The position numbers and the translations under genes were made by a program. Shown here in pieces: positions 40,866-48,883 of a stretch of DNA of 51,708 nt (its first letter is position 1; every line of letters begins with the position of its first letter). The stretch is from positions 1-51,708 of the forward strand of contig JAQXMD010000108.1 of the NCBI GenBank assembly GCA_029012465.1, given 5' to 3'. This DNA comes from Oscillospiraceae bacterium (GTDB taxonomy: Bacteria; Bacillota; Clostridia; Oscillospirales; Oscillospiraceae). The notes under the pieces were generated by a model, which worked only from the letters and a program-made list of their open reading frames with translations, did not search any database and was not told where the DNA came from.

Positions 40866-42224
40866 ATGCTCAGACAGACTGAAATCATGCAGACGCTGGA
40901 CATGATCGACCACCAGCATCTGGACATCCGCACCATCACCATGGGCATTTCCCTCCGGGACTGCTGCAACCCCGACCCCAAGGTCACTGCCCAGAAGATC
41001 TATGACAAAATCACCCGCTGCGCGGAAAAGCTGGTTCCCACCGGCGAAGCCGTGGAGCGGGAGCTTGGAATTCCCATTGTCAACAAGCGTATCTCCGTTA
41101 CCCCCATTTCCATGGTGGCGGAGTCCTGTGAAACAGAGGACTATGCCCCCTTTGCCGTGGCCATGGACCGGGCTGCGGAGACCTGCGGCGTGAACCTGAT
41201 CGGCGGCTTTTCCGCACTGGTACATAAGGGCCTGACTGTAGGCGACCGTCGCCTGATCCAGTCCATTCCCGAGGCCCTGTGTACCACCAACAATGTGTGC
41301 TCCTCCGTCAATGTGGCGACCACCCGGGCCGGCATCAACATGGATGCTGTGCGCAAAATGGGAAAGATCGTCCGTCAGGTGGCGGAAATGGACGCCGCCA
41401 ATCAGGGCAAGGCCTGCATGAAGCTGGTGGTATTTGCAAACGCCGTAGAGGACAACCCCTTCATGGCCGGTGCTTTCCATGGTGTGGGTGAGCCGGAATG
41501 TGAGATCAACGTGGGCGTTTCCGGCCCCGGCGTTGTCTACCATGCCCTCCAGAGCGTCAAGGGCCAGCCCTTTGACGTGGTGGCGGAGACCATTAAGAAA
41601 ACCGCCTTCCGCATCACCCGTATGGGTCAGCTGGTGGCTCAGGAGGCTGCAAACCGTCTGGGTGTGCCCTACGGTATTGTGGATCTGAGCCTTGCACCCA
41701 CTCCCGCCAAGGGTGACTCCGTTGCCCGGATTCTGGAGGAGATCGGCGTGGATGTCTGCGGCACCCATGGCACCACTGCGGCGCTGGCCATGCTCAATGA
41801 CGCGGTGAAAAAGGGCGGCGTTATGGCATCGAACCATGTGGGCGGCCTGTCCGGCGCCTTTATTCCCGTATCCGAGGATGAGGGCATGATCGCCGCGGCC
41901 AAGAGCGGCGTACTGACACTGGATAAGCTGGAGGCCATGACCTGTGTCTGCTCTGTGGGCCTTGACATGATCGCGGTGCCCGGCTACACCTCCGCAGAGA
42001 CCATCGCCGCCATCATTGCGGACGAGGCGGCCATCGGTATGGTCAACAACAAGACTACCGCTGTGCGCATCATCCCCGCCATCGGTCTGGATGTGGGGGA
42101 TGAGCTGGAGTTCGGCGGTCTGTTCGGCTCTGCACCCATTATGCCTGTACACAACGAGTCGGCGGACCGGTTTGTGGCCCGGGGCGGACGGATTCCCGCA
42201 CCCCTCCACAGTCTGAAAAACTGA
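40866..42224 (+). CDS. DUF711 / PFL-family protein (UPF0210)
   Basis: 452 residues, full length for the family. It starts '[38 protein letters not shown]', has '[49 protein letters not shown]', and ends '[55 protein letters not shown]'. The family has remote structural likeness to glycyl-radical-type barrels but no Gly-radical motif; no activity is established. The ACT gene upstream suggests amino-acid control. Confidence 0.93.
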   Translation: MLRQTEIMQTLDMIDHQHLDIRTITMGISLRDCCNPDPKVTAQKIYDKITRCAEKLVPTGEAVERELGIPIVNKRISVTPISMVAESCETEDYAPFAVAMDRAAETCGVNLIGGFSALVHKGLTVGDRRLIQSIPEALCTTNNVCSSVNVATTRAGINMDAVRKMGKIVRQVAEMDAANQGKACMKLVVFANAVEDNPFMAGAFHGVGEPECEINVGVSGPGVVYHALQSVKGQPFDVVAETIKKTAFRITRMGQLVAQEAANRLGVPYGIVDLSLAPTPAKGDSVARILEEIGVDVCGTHGTTAALAMLNDAVKKGGVMASNHVGGLSGAFIPVSEDEGMIAAAKSGVLTLDKLEAMTCVCSVGLDMIAVPGYTSAETIAAIIADEAAIGMVNNKTTAVRIIPAIGLDVGDELEFGGLFGSAPIMPVHNESADRFVARGGRIPAPLHSLKN

Positions 42225-42250
42225 TTCTTCAAACAGAAAGGAAGGAATCT

Positions 42251-43588
42251 ATGGTCATCCCCTCCGGGCCGGAGACGATTCTCCGTCTGCTTTGGGAAAA
42301 TGGATATGAGGCCTATTGTGTGGGCGGCTGTGTGCGGGACAGTCTGCTGGGGATGGAGCCCCACGACTGGGACATCTGCACCTCCGCCCTGCCGGAGGAG
42401 ACCGAGGGCGTTTTTCACCATCTGCGGGTGGTGGAGACCGGCCTGAAGCACGGCACGGTCACGGTGATGCTTCAGGGGCAGCCCTATGAGATCACCACCT
42501 TCCGGAGGGATGGGGACTATTCCGATCACCGGCGGCCTGAGACTGTGGATTTCGTAAAAAATCTCCGGGAGGATCTGGCCCGCCGGGACTTTACCATCAA
42601 CGCCATGGCGGCATCTCCGGATGGGACAGTCATAGACCTTTTTGATGGTCAGGAGGACCTGAACCGGGGAATCATCCGCTGTGTCGGAGACCCGGACCGA
42701 CGGTTTCAGGAGGATGCCCTGCGGATTTTGCGGGCCATGCGGTTTGCGTCCCAGTTGGGATTTACTGTGGAGGAGCAGACAGCGGAGGCTATGGTCCGAA
42801 ACCGGCAGCTGCTCTCCTGCGTCAGTGGGGAACGACTCCTGTCGGAGCTTACAAAGCTCCTGACCGGCAAAGGGGCAAAGGAGATCCTCGGGCAGTTCAC
42901 TCCGGTGATGACCGCTGTGATTCCGGAGATCGAAGCCTGTGTGGGCTTCCGGCAGTACAGCCCCTATCACAATATGGACGTATGGCAGCATACCCTGGAG
43001 GCTCTTGGAAAATCTCAGCCGGAACCAATGATCCGGTGGGCGCTGCTGCTCCATGATCTGGGGAAGCCCCAGTGCTTTACCCGGGACGAACATGGGACGG
43101 GGCATTTTTACGGCCATCCCCACAGAAGCGAGGAGATTGCCAGGAAGCTGTTTCGCCGGCTGCATCCGTCGGGCCGTATGCGGGATACGGTATGTACGCT
43201 GGTGTCCCACCACGATGATGACCGGCCTGCCACGGAGAAAAACGCCCGGCGGCTGGTGGGAACCTTCGGACCGGAGCTGATGACACTGCTGATGGAGGTC
43301 AGAAGATGCGACATTCTGGCCCATCAGGACACCCCCAAAACCCGGATGCGATACGAAAACCATCTGAAAATGAGCAGCCTGATCCGGCAGGCCATTGAGG
43401 AGTCCCGGTGCTGCAAAATCTCTGACCTGGAGATTTCCGGCGAGGATGTGCTGGCGCTGGGAATTCCCGGCGGCCCCAGAGTGGGGCAGTTGCTTCATCA
43501 GTTGCTGGATGAGGTGCTGGAGGAACGATGCCCGAATCAGCGGCAGGCGCTGCTTGTCCGTCTTCGGGAGCTGTGCGCGGAAAGGTAG
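42251..43588 (+). CDS. cca: CCA tRNA nucleotidyltransferase
   Basis: 445 residues. Class II nucleotidyltransferase head: 'YCVGGCVRDSLLGMEPHDWDICTSALPEE' (D-x-D metal pair), 'RRDFTINAMAASPDG' and 'DPDRRFQEDALRILRAMRFASQLGFTVEEQT'. An HD domain is added at the C-terminus ('YSPYHNMDVWQHTLEALG', 'LLHDLGKPQCFTRDEHGTGHFYGHPHRSEEIA', 'SHHDDDRP'). It adds or repairs the CCA end of tRNAs; the HD part may trim phosphates. The tRNA in this window already encodes CCA, so repair is the likelier role there. Start has AAAGGAAGG. Confidence 0.95.
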   Translation: MVIPSGPETILRLLWENGYEAYCVGGCVRDSLLGMEPHDWDICTSALPEETEGVFHHLRVVETGLKHGTVTVMLQGQPYEITTFRRDGDYSDHRRPETVDFVKNLREDLARRDFTINAMAASPDGTVIDLFDGQEDLNRGIIRCVGDPDRRFQEDALRILRAMRFASQLGFTVEEQTAEAMVRNRQLLSCVSGERLLSELTKLLTGKGAKEILGQFTPVMTAVIPEIEACVGFRQYSPYHNMDVWQHTLEALGKSQPEPMIRWALLLHDLGKPQCFTRDEHGTGHFYGHPHRSEEIARKLFRRLHPSGRMRDTVCTLVSHHDDDRPATEKNARRLVGTFGPELMTLLMEVRRCDILAHQDTPKTRMRYENHLKMSSLIRQAIEESRCCKISDLEISGEDVLALGIPGGPRVGQLLHQLLDEVLEERCPNQRQALLVRLRELCAER

Positions 43589-43595
43589 GAAAACA

Positions 43596-44273
43596 ATGGT
43601 GTTGGATGTTTTGATTTTGCTGGCGCTGAGTGTGTTTGTACTTTCCTGCTATCGGAAGGGACTGATTATGTCCCTGTGTGTTCTGGCGTCTCTGGTGGTG
43701 GCCTGCATGGGCGCCACTGCTGCCCAGCGCACCCTGTCCCCCATGGTGGAGGACTGGCTCCGGCCTCAGATCGAGGATAAGGTAGAGGAAAAGGTCGGCA
43801 TCTGGATCGGAAACCATGTGGATGAGGCCATGGAGGACGCCGGAGAAGCCGGGATACGCGTAGGCGGCAAGGAATTGACCATAAATGATGTGAAGGGACT
43901 GCTGGAGAGCCTTGGGGTCCCTGTGGAGGAAAGCGTCCACAATGCGGCGGATCGCGTCTCAGAGCCGGTGGTGGAAGTGCTGGCACAGGGGGTCACGGAG
44001 CTGATTGTGACCAATCTGGCGAAAGCCCTTGTGTGGCTTCTGGCCTTCCTGATCCTGTATCTGGTGGTCTCCGGTGTGCTGCTGATCGTGAATGTGGTGG
44101 ACAAGCTGCCTGTGATCCATACGCTCAATCATGTGGGCGGCGGAATCGTGGGGCTTCTCGGCGGTGTGCTGTTGATTGTGGCGGTGGTGTATGCCATGGA
44201 ACAGGCGGAGCTGCTGGGTGACAAGGCTTTCGGCAGCTTTACGCTGCAATTTATCAGAGATATGCTGGCCTGA
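43596..44273 (+). CDS. CvpA-family membrane protein
   Basis: 225 residues from ATG 43596, 7 bases after the cca stop. Two N-terminal helices ('VLDVLILLALSVFVLSCYRKGLIMSLCVLASLVVACMG') begin the protein. A soluble acidic middle of about 90 residues follows ('DWLRPQIEDKVEEKVGIWIGNHVDEAMED'). Two C-terminal helices carry 'LLAFLILYLVVSGVLLIVNVVDKLPVIHTLNHVGGGIVGLLGGVLLI'. The 'NHVGGGIVGLL' end is the CvpA signature. The family is tied to envelope integrity and colicin V production, with no known biochemical activity. Last gene of the operon. Confidence 0.88.
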   Translation: MVLDVLILLALSVFVLSCYRKGLIMSLCVLASLVVACMGATAAQRTLSPMVEDWLRPQIEDKVEEKVGIWIGNHVDEAMEDAGEAGIRVGGKELTINDVKGLLESLGVPVEESVHNAADRVSEPVVEVLAQGVTELIVTNLAKALVWLLAFLILYLVVSGVLLIVNVVDKLPVIHTLNHVGGGIVGLLGGVLLIVAVVYAMEQAELLGDKAFGSFTLQFIRDMLA

Positions 44274-44313
44274 TCGCAGGAATTTGCGGTCATTTTAGGA
44301 CAGGAAGAGAATG

Positions 44314-44373
44314 TTACAGAACTATTTCTTGAAAATTCATGGAAAAGAAATAGAACCTGACTGGTTTCTGTAA
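44314..44373. repeat. Nested inverted repeats upstream of the MATE gene
   Basis: TTACAGAA (44314-44321) pairs with TTCTGTAA (44366-44373), and inside it ATTTCTT (44324-44330) pairs with AAGAAAT (44345-44351). Function unknown; it precedes a -10-like TATACAAT. Confidence 0.55.
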
Positions 44374-44434
44374 TATACAATCGGTATGATAAAACCGTAA
44401 CAATTCTTTTTCATTTCTCCTTCTTCCTGATAAT

Positions 44435-44476
44435 GATACGCAGACGGGCCGGTCACCTGTCTGCGTATCCTTTTTT
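44435..44476 (+). terminator. Strong intrinsic terminator upstream of the MATE gene
   Basis: Perfect 11-bp arms GATACGCAGAC (44435-44445) and GTCTGCGTATC (44459-44469), then TTTTTT (44471-44476). It ends the cvpA operon or attenuates the MATE gene. A second GTCTGCG at 44504-44510 could compete for the left arm. Confidence 0.85.
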
Positions 44477-44536
44477 GTGTTTTGGTCAGTCCTGGGAAAA
44501 TGCGTCTGCGGCGTTTATTATGAAGATAGAAAGAAG

Positions 44537-45898
44537 ATGACCTGTTTGCAGGAAAAAAATAACCGGTTGTTCTCCGGTCGTGATCTTGTGAAGCTGCTGG
44601 TACCCCTGGTGATCGAGCAGATTTTTACGGCGCTGATGGGAACGGCGGATACCATGATGGTTGCCCGGGTGGGTGATGCAGCGGTATCCGGGGTTTCTCT
44701 GGTGGACTCGGTGAACAACCTGATGCTGATGATGATGACGGCCATGGCCACCGGCGGCACCATCACCTGCGCCCAGTATCTGGGGGCACAGGACCATGAG
44801 GGAGCCAACCGTGCCGCCCGGCAGGTGTTTCTGTCGGTGGTCACGATTTCCACCCTGTGCTGTGTGCTCTGCGCCGGGCTCCGGAAGCCTCTGCTGAGGC
44901 TGATCTTCGGCAGCGTGGAGCAGCGGGTCATGGATGCGGCGCTGATCTACTTCTTTGTGACGGTGCTTTCCTACCCCTTCCTGGGCGCTTACTATGCCAG
45001 TGCGGCATTGTATCGGGCTGCGGGCAATTCCAGACTACCCATGCTGGTCAGCGCCCTCAGCAATATTCTCAATGTGGTCGGTAATGCCGTGTTCCTGTTT
45101 GTGCTCCATATGGGCGTTCTGGGTGCCGCCCTTGCCACCACCCTTTCCCGGGTGTTCCAGTGCGTGGTGCTGCTGTGGTTCCATCGCCGTCCGGGACAGG
45201 TGATCGTATTGAATCACTACCGGAAAATCCGGCCGGATTTCCGGATGATTAAGGCCATTCTGCGGATTGGGATTCCCACAGGGGTGGAAAACGGCATGTT
45301 CCAGTTCGGAAAGCTCATGGTCCAGAGCACCGTGGCAACCCTGCCCACGGCAGAAATCGCTGCCTCCGCAGTCATCAATACCTTGGAGTATTTCACCAGT
45401 ATGCCCTCCATGGCCATCGGTCTGGGGCTTGTGACGGTGGCCGGACAATGCATGGGCGCAGGACGGAAGGACGAGGCAAAACGATACAGCATTCTGTTGA
45501 CGGGAATCTCCGAGGTGCTGGTGATTCTGACAGGAATCCTGATCTTCTTTGCCGTGGACCCGGTGTGCCGTCTCTCCGGTCTCAGCGTGGAAAGCGCCGC
45601 CATTGTCAGCCGGATCATGATTCTCATTACGATTGTAAAGCCCTTTATCTGGCCTCTGGCCTTCACCCTGCCCAACGGCATGCGGGCTGCGGGAGATGTG
45701 ACCTACAGCATGGTGGTGACGGTGCTGTCCATGTGGATTTTCCGGGTGGTGCTGTGCGTGGTGCTGATCCGATTCCTGGGCTTTGGGGTTCTGGGAGTCT
45801 GGATCGCCATGTTTACCGACTGGTTCAACCGGGTGCTCTGGAATGTGGGGCGGTTCATCAGCGGAAAATGGATGGAGAAAAAGGTCCTCACAGAATAA
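44537..45898 (+). CDS. MATE-family efflux transporter
   Basis: 453 residues from ATG 44537; an in-frame GTG at 44477 lies right after the terminator T run and is rejected. Twelve-helix MATE fold: 'LVPLVIEQIFTALMGTADTMMVARVGDAAVSGVSLVDSVNNLMLMMMTAMATGGTITCAQYLGAQDHEGANRAARQ' is the family N-half, and 'RIGIPTGVENGMFQFGKLMVQS' opens the second half. MATE proteins export cationic compounds with Na+ or H+. The start has only a weak ribosome site, and a 6-codon frame (ATG 44520) ends on its ATG, allowing coupled translation. Substrate unknown. Confidence 0.93.
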   Translation: MTCLQEKNNRLFSGRDLVKLLVPLVIEQIFTALMGTADTMMVARVGDAAVSGVSLVDSVNNLMLMMMTAMATGGTITCAQYLGAQDHEGANRAARQVFLSVVTISTLCCVLCAGLRKPLLRLIFGSVEQRVMDAALIYFFVTVLSYPFLGAYYASAALYRAAGNSRLPMLVSALSNILNVVGNAVFLFVLHMGVLGAALATTLSRVFQCVVLLWFHRRPGQVIVLNHYRKIRPDFRMIKAILRIGIPTGVENGMFQFGKLMVQSTVATLPTAEIAASAVINTLEYFTSMPSMAIGLGLVTVAGQCMGAGRKDEAKRYSILLTGISEVLVILTGILIFFAVDPVCRLSGLSVESAAIVSRIMILITIVKPFIWPLAFTLPNGMRAAGDVTYSMVVTVLSMWIFRVVLCVVLIRFLGFGVLGVWIAMFTDWFNRVLWNVGRFISGKWMEKKVLTE

Positions 45899-45901
45899 AA
45901 G

Positions 45902-45931
45902 CAGCGTGCAGGCAATTCAGTCTGCACGCTG
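45902..45931. terminator. Terminator between the MATE gene and the Rrf2 gene
   Basis: Perfect 10-bp arms CAGCGTGCAG (45902-45911) and CTGCACGCTG (45922-45931). TTTT follows on the minus strand, so it fits the minus gene best. Confidence 0.75.
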
Positions 45932-45948
45932 TAACCATTCTATCATAT

Positions 45949-46386
45949 TCAAAGGCAGGCGGAGCCAAGGGAGTGCTTAGTCTTTTGAATCTCCACAAGG
46001 TCTGCCAGCGTGATCCCGTCCACCACCTGATCGATGGCCTCATCGATTCTCCGGTAGACCTCCACAGTGGCGCAACAGTCCATTCTGGAACAGCTTGCGC
46101 CACTTTCCACACAGGAAACAGGGGCAAGGCTTCCCTCAATGGTTCTAAGAATCATGCCCACGGTGTACTGTTCCGGCGGTTTGGAGAGGGAATACCCTCC
46201 CTGAGCGCCCCGATTGGAGGTCACATAACCGCATCGGGTCAGGGGCGTGACGATCTGCTCCAGATATTTTTGGGATATATCCTGACGCTGGGCGATGGTT
46301 TTCAGGGAAACGCTCTGCCCCGGGGGCTGCAGGGCCAGATCCAGCATCAATCGAAGGGCGTACCTTCCTCTGGTAGATAACTTCAT
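45949..46386 (-). CDS. Rrf2-family regulator with IscR-like cysteines
   Basis: 145 residues. Winged helix-turn-helix of the Rrf2 type: 'MKLSTRGRYALRLMLDLALQPPGQSVSLKTIAQRQDISQKYLEQIVTPLTRCGYVTSNRGAQGGYSLSKPPEQYTVGMIL'. Four cysteines cluster in the sensor (C92, C99, C104, C105), close to the C92/C98/C104 set that binds a [2Fe-2S] in IscR, so an Fe-S sensing role is likely. It is divergent from nadA, an Fe-S enzyme gene, and convergent with the MATE gene. Strong GGGGAGG start. Confidence 0.93.
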   Translation of the reverse strand: MKLSTRGRYALRLMLDLALQPPGQSVSLKTIAQRQDISQKYLEQIVTPLTRCGYVTSNRGAQGGYSLSKPPEQYTVGMILRTIEGSLAPVSCVESGASCSRMDCCATVEVYRRIDEAIDQVVDGITLADLVEIQKTKHSLGSACL

Positions 46387-46415
46387 GATGATTCCTCCCC
46401 ATTCAGTCTCCCTTA

Positions 46416-46444
46416 AATATACTACACGAATTCGGGGAAATCAA
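46416..46444 (-). promoter_or_regulatory. Promoter of the Rrf2 gene
   Basis: On the minus strand: TTGATT (46444-46439), 17 bases, and TATATT (46421-46416). Confidence 0.7.
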
Positions 46445-46477
46445 GAGTAAATCATACTTTTTCTCTGGGAATTCCTG

Positions 46478-46507
46478 TTGACAAACCCATGAAACATTGC
46501 GTATAAT
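46478..46507 (+). promoter_or_regulatory. Promoter of nadA
   Basis: TTGACA (46478-46483), 18 bases, and TATAAT (46502-46507). A CCGGG/CCCGG hairpin (46524-46536) follows in the leader. Confidence 0.8.
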
Positions 46508-46569
46508 GAACACAATCAATATTCCGGGCGTCCCGGGGACAGTTTCACATTTCTTGAGGAGGAAATCCA

Positions 46570-47487
46570 ATGACAGTATACGAGATGCAGCAGGAAATTC
46601 TGCGGCTGAAAAAAGAAAATGACATCTGCATCCTGGCCCACGCCTATCAGGGACAGGAGATTCTGGATGTGGCAGACTATGTGGGCGACTCCTATGGCCT
46701 CAGCGTACAGGCCTCCAAAGACCCCCATGGCACCGTTCTCATGTGCGGCGTCCGTTTTATGGCAGAAACCTGTAAGGTGCTCTCCCCTGAAAAGAAGGTC
46801 ATTCTGAGCCATCCCGAGGCGGGATGCCCCATGGCGGACCAGATGGACAAGGAGGACATTGAGGCGATCCTGCCCAACTATCCCGACCATGCGGTGGTTT
46901 GCTATGTGAACACCACTTCCCGGCTCAAGACCATCTGCGATGTGTGCGTGACCTCCTCCTCCGCGGTGAAAATTATCCGGGCTATGGAGCAGAAGGACAT
47001 TCTCTTTATTCCCGATCAGAATCTGGCCCAGTATGTGGCAGAGCAGGTTCCCGAGAAGAACATCAAGTTCCTCCGGGGCGGCTGTCCCCGTCATGCCCTG
47101 ATGACCAAGCGGGATGTGGAGCGAGCGAAAGCTGCCCATCCCGAGGCCCTGCTGCTGGTACATCCCGAGTGCCGTCCCGAGGTGGTTCAGGCGGCGGACT
47201 ATGTTGGTTCCACCACCGGCATCATGAAGTTTGCCCGGGAGAGCGAGGCAAAGGAATTCATCATCGGCACGGAAACCAGCATTCTGGAGCATCTCCAGTT
47301 TGAGCTGCCGGAGAAGCGGTTCCACTATCTGTCCAAGGATCTGATGTGCCCCAATATGAAGATGACCACCCTGGCGGATGTCTATAGCTGCGTAAAGGGC
47401 ACCGGCGGCGAGATCATTGAACTGGAGCAGGAGATCATCGACGGAGCAAGACGCTGCATTGATGAGATGATCCGTCTGGGCGGCTGA
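46570..47487 (+). CDS. nadA: Quinolinate synthase
   Basis: 305 residues. It condenses iminoaspartate with dihydroxyacetone phosphate to quinolinate for NAD synthesis. The [4Fe-4S] cysteines are expected at C86 ('HPEAGCPMAD'), C172 ('RGGCPRH') and C260 ('DLMCPNMKMTTL'). 'LAHAYQGQEILDVADYVGDSYGLS' and 'CGVRFMAETCKVLSPEKKV' are also family marks. nadB and nadC are not adjacent. Start has AGGAGG. The divergent Rrf2 regulator with IscR-like cysteines may link its expression to Fe-S status; this is inference. Confidence 0.96.
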   Translation: MTVYEMQQEILRLKKENDICILAHAYQGQEILDVADYVGDSYGLSVQASKDPHGTVLMCGVRFMAETCKVLSPEKKVILSHPEAGCPMADQMDKEDIEAILPNYPDHAVVCYVNTTSRLKTICDVCVTSSSAVKIIRAMEQKDILFIPDQNLAQYVAEQVPEKNIKFLRGGCPRHALMTKRDVERAKAAHPEALLLVHPECRPEVVQAADYVGSTTGIMKFARESEAKEFIIGTETSILEHLQFELPEKRFHYLSKDLMCPNMKMTTLADVYSCVKGTGGEIIELEQEIIDGARRCIDEMIRLGG

Positions 47488-47517
47488 GCAGGACTTCCAT
47501 ATCTGCGATTATTACAA

Positions 47518-47551
47518 ATGCACTCCCTTTCCGTGAGGGAGTGCATTTTTT
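47518..47551 (+). terminator. Terminator of nadA
   Basis: Perfect 11-bp arms ATGCACTCCCT (47518-47528) and AGGGAGTGCAT (47536-47546), T run to 47551. Confidence 0.88.
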
Positions 47552-47572
47552 GCTACAGACCGCTTGATGATG

Positions 47573-48277
47573 CTATTCCATTTCGTATTCGGCTGAATTG
47601 ATGACAAGACAGCGATTATTCTTCCAGTGTATTTCCATGCTGCGAGATTCGCCCCATTCCCCTTGATAGATGATTTGGGGCTTCCTTGAAATCGTAAAAA
47701 AGTATCCGTTGAATGTGCTTTTCTCATATACCTCAACCAATGTGTCGCCGCCCAGCGCGCCCTGATCGCTGTCAATCACCTCAGCGCAGTAGGTTCCACC
47801 GGGGGATTCCACCGAATTTACAACTGTGGTTTGGCCGATGCTTCCAAAGAACAACAGGATGAAACAGAAGCAGCCGATGGGCAAAGCCAGCAGAGCGGAC
47901 AAAGCCAAAGTGGTTGTCTTGAGCGCCAGTGGGTTTCCATGTTTGATTGTTAAGAACAGGCAAAAGACAAAACAAATCAGTACGCAGACAACAGTCCATA
48001 CACTGCTGCTTACAAGCAGACAAAAAACGGCATTGACAAGAGATAACGGTGTCAGCAGGGCAAACAAGACCTTCACAATGCCGGATTCTGTGACCGTCTT
48101 TGTCCGGATGCTGAAAACCGCCAGTCCAGCCGATAAGGACGCGAGGATAATGGTGTAAGCAGACATGCTTGCAAGCGCAAACTCGTATCCAAAGTAAGAG
48201 GAAATCAGCATTCCCGCAGGCAGAAACAGGAGCAGGAGCACCAGCATAACCCCTGAAATATGAAATAGTCTTTTCAT
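47573..48277 (-). CDS. Membrane protein of unknown function (DUF5412-like), AT-rich
   Basis: 234 residues with about five membrane helices in the first 150 ('ISGVMLVLLLLFLPAGMLISSYFG', 'MSAYTIILASLSAGLAVF', 'LFALLTPLSLVNAVFCLLVSSSVWTVVCVLICFVFCLFLTI', 'LALSALLALPIGCFCFILLFFG'). An outside tail follows ('SVESPGGTYCAEVIDSDQGALGGDTLVEVYEK.. ISRKPQIIYQGEWGESRSMEIHWKNNRCLVINSAEYEME') that resembles DUF5412; this is from memory. Base composition is clearly lower in GC than the neighbours. Start has GAGG at eight bases. It sits with a second AT-rich orphan gene and may be transferred DNA. Confidence 0.78.
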   Translation of the reverse strand: MKRLFHISGVMLVLLLLFLPAGMLISSYFGYEFALASMSAYTIILASLSAGLAVFSIRTKTVTESGIVKVLFALLTPLSLVNAVFCLLVSSSVWTVVCVLICFVFCLFLTIKHGNPLALKTTTLALSALLALPIGCFCFILLFFGSIGQTTVVNSVESPGGTYCAEVIDSDQGALGGDTLVEVYEKSTFNGYFFTISRKPQIIYQGEWGESRSMEIHWKNNRCLVINSAEYEME

Positions 48278-48404
48278 TTCGCGAGCCTCATTCCTTCGTC
48301 AGTGTTCTACGCTCACACGAAATATCCTTTGGATGGGAAATTATGATCTGCGAGCTAACTGTGCGTAATTGTAGGTAATAAAAGCGAAAAGGAGCAAACC
48401 GCTG

Positions 48405-48809
48405 TTATTCATCCATCACATATAAATCAATATCGATCTGTGTTTTTGTAAGGTGACAGAAGTCAATCACTTCCATGGATGGTGCCAGACAAGGAGATGT
48501 ATTCTCTGCGTATACCGTAGGAACAATTTCCAGCGTAAAAGATACATCAAATTTCTCTCTGATTTCATTTAGCCGCTCCACTTTATCAAGAAGGGGCTGA
48601 ATTGTGGTATGCATTTGATTCTCAACAAGGACATCATATTGATCGCAATACCCAAATACCCATGATGAAGCATCGTGCCTTGTACCATCATGGCGCTTGT
48701 CGCCGATCTTCCATGCTTCATTTGGCTGTAAGTCTAACTGTTCAGTTATAACGTCTGGATCAAAATATCCTGCAATTCGGAAATATGTATAGCAGCTGTT
48801 TTCTGTCAT
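48405..48809 (-). CDS. DUF4279-domain protein, AT-rich orphan
   Basis: 134 residues from ATG 48809 (AAGGAG eight bases before); the frame continues upstream without a start signal and that part is rejected. It begins 'MTENSCYTYFRIAGYFDPDVITEQLDLQPNEAWKIGDKRHDG', the DUF4279 pattern, and ends 'CHLTKTQIDIDLYVMDE'. Function of the family is not established; scattered single copies on AT-rich islands are compatible with an orphan immunity or stress protein, which is only a hypothesis. Codon use and GC differ from the housekeeping neighbours. Confidence 0.85.
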   Translation of the reverse strand: MTENSCYTYFRIAGYFDPDVITEQLDLQPNEAWKIGDKRHDGTRHDASSWVFGYCDQYDVLVENQMHTTIQPLLDKVERLNEIREKFDVSFTLEIVPTVYAENTSPCLAPSMEVIDFCHLTKTQIDIDLYVMDE

Positions 48810-48883
48810 TTCATATTCTCCTTGTTCACCCTGCCGCAGGCCGAATTTCACTGGAGCTGCCGCTTGTTGCGTCAGCTTCAACA

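Noticed and set aside
44477..44536. Longer N-terminus for the MATE gene from GTG 44477
   Set aside because: It begins directly after the terminator T run and has no ribosome site.
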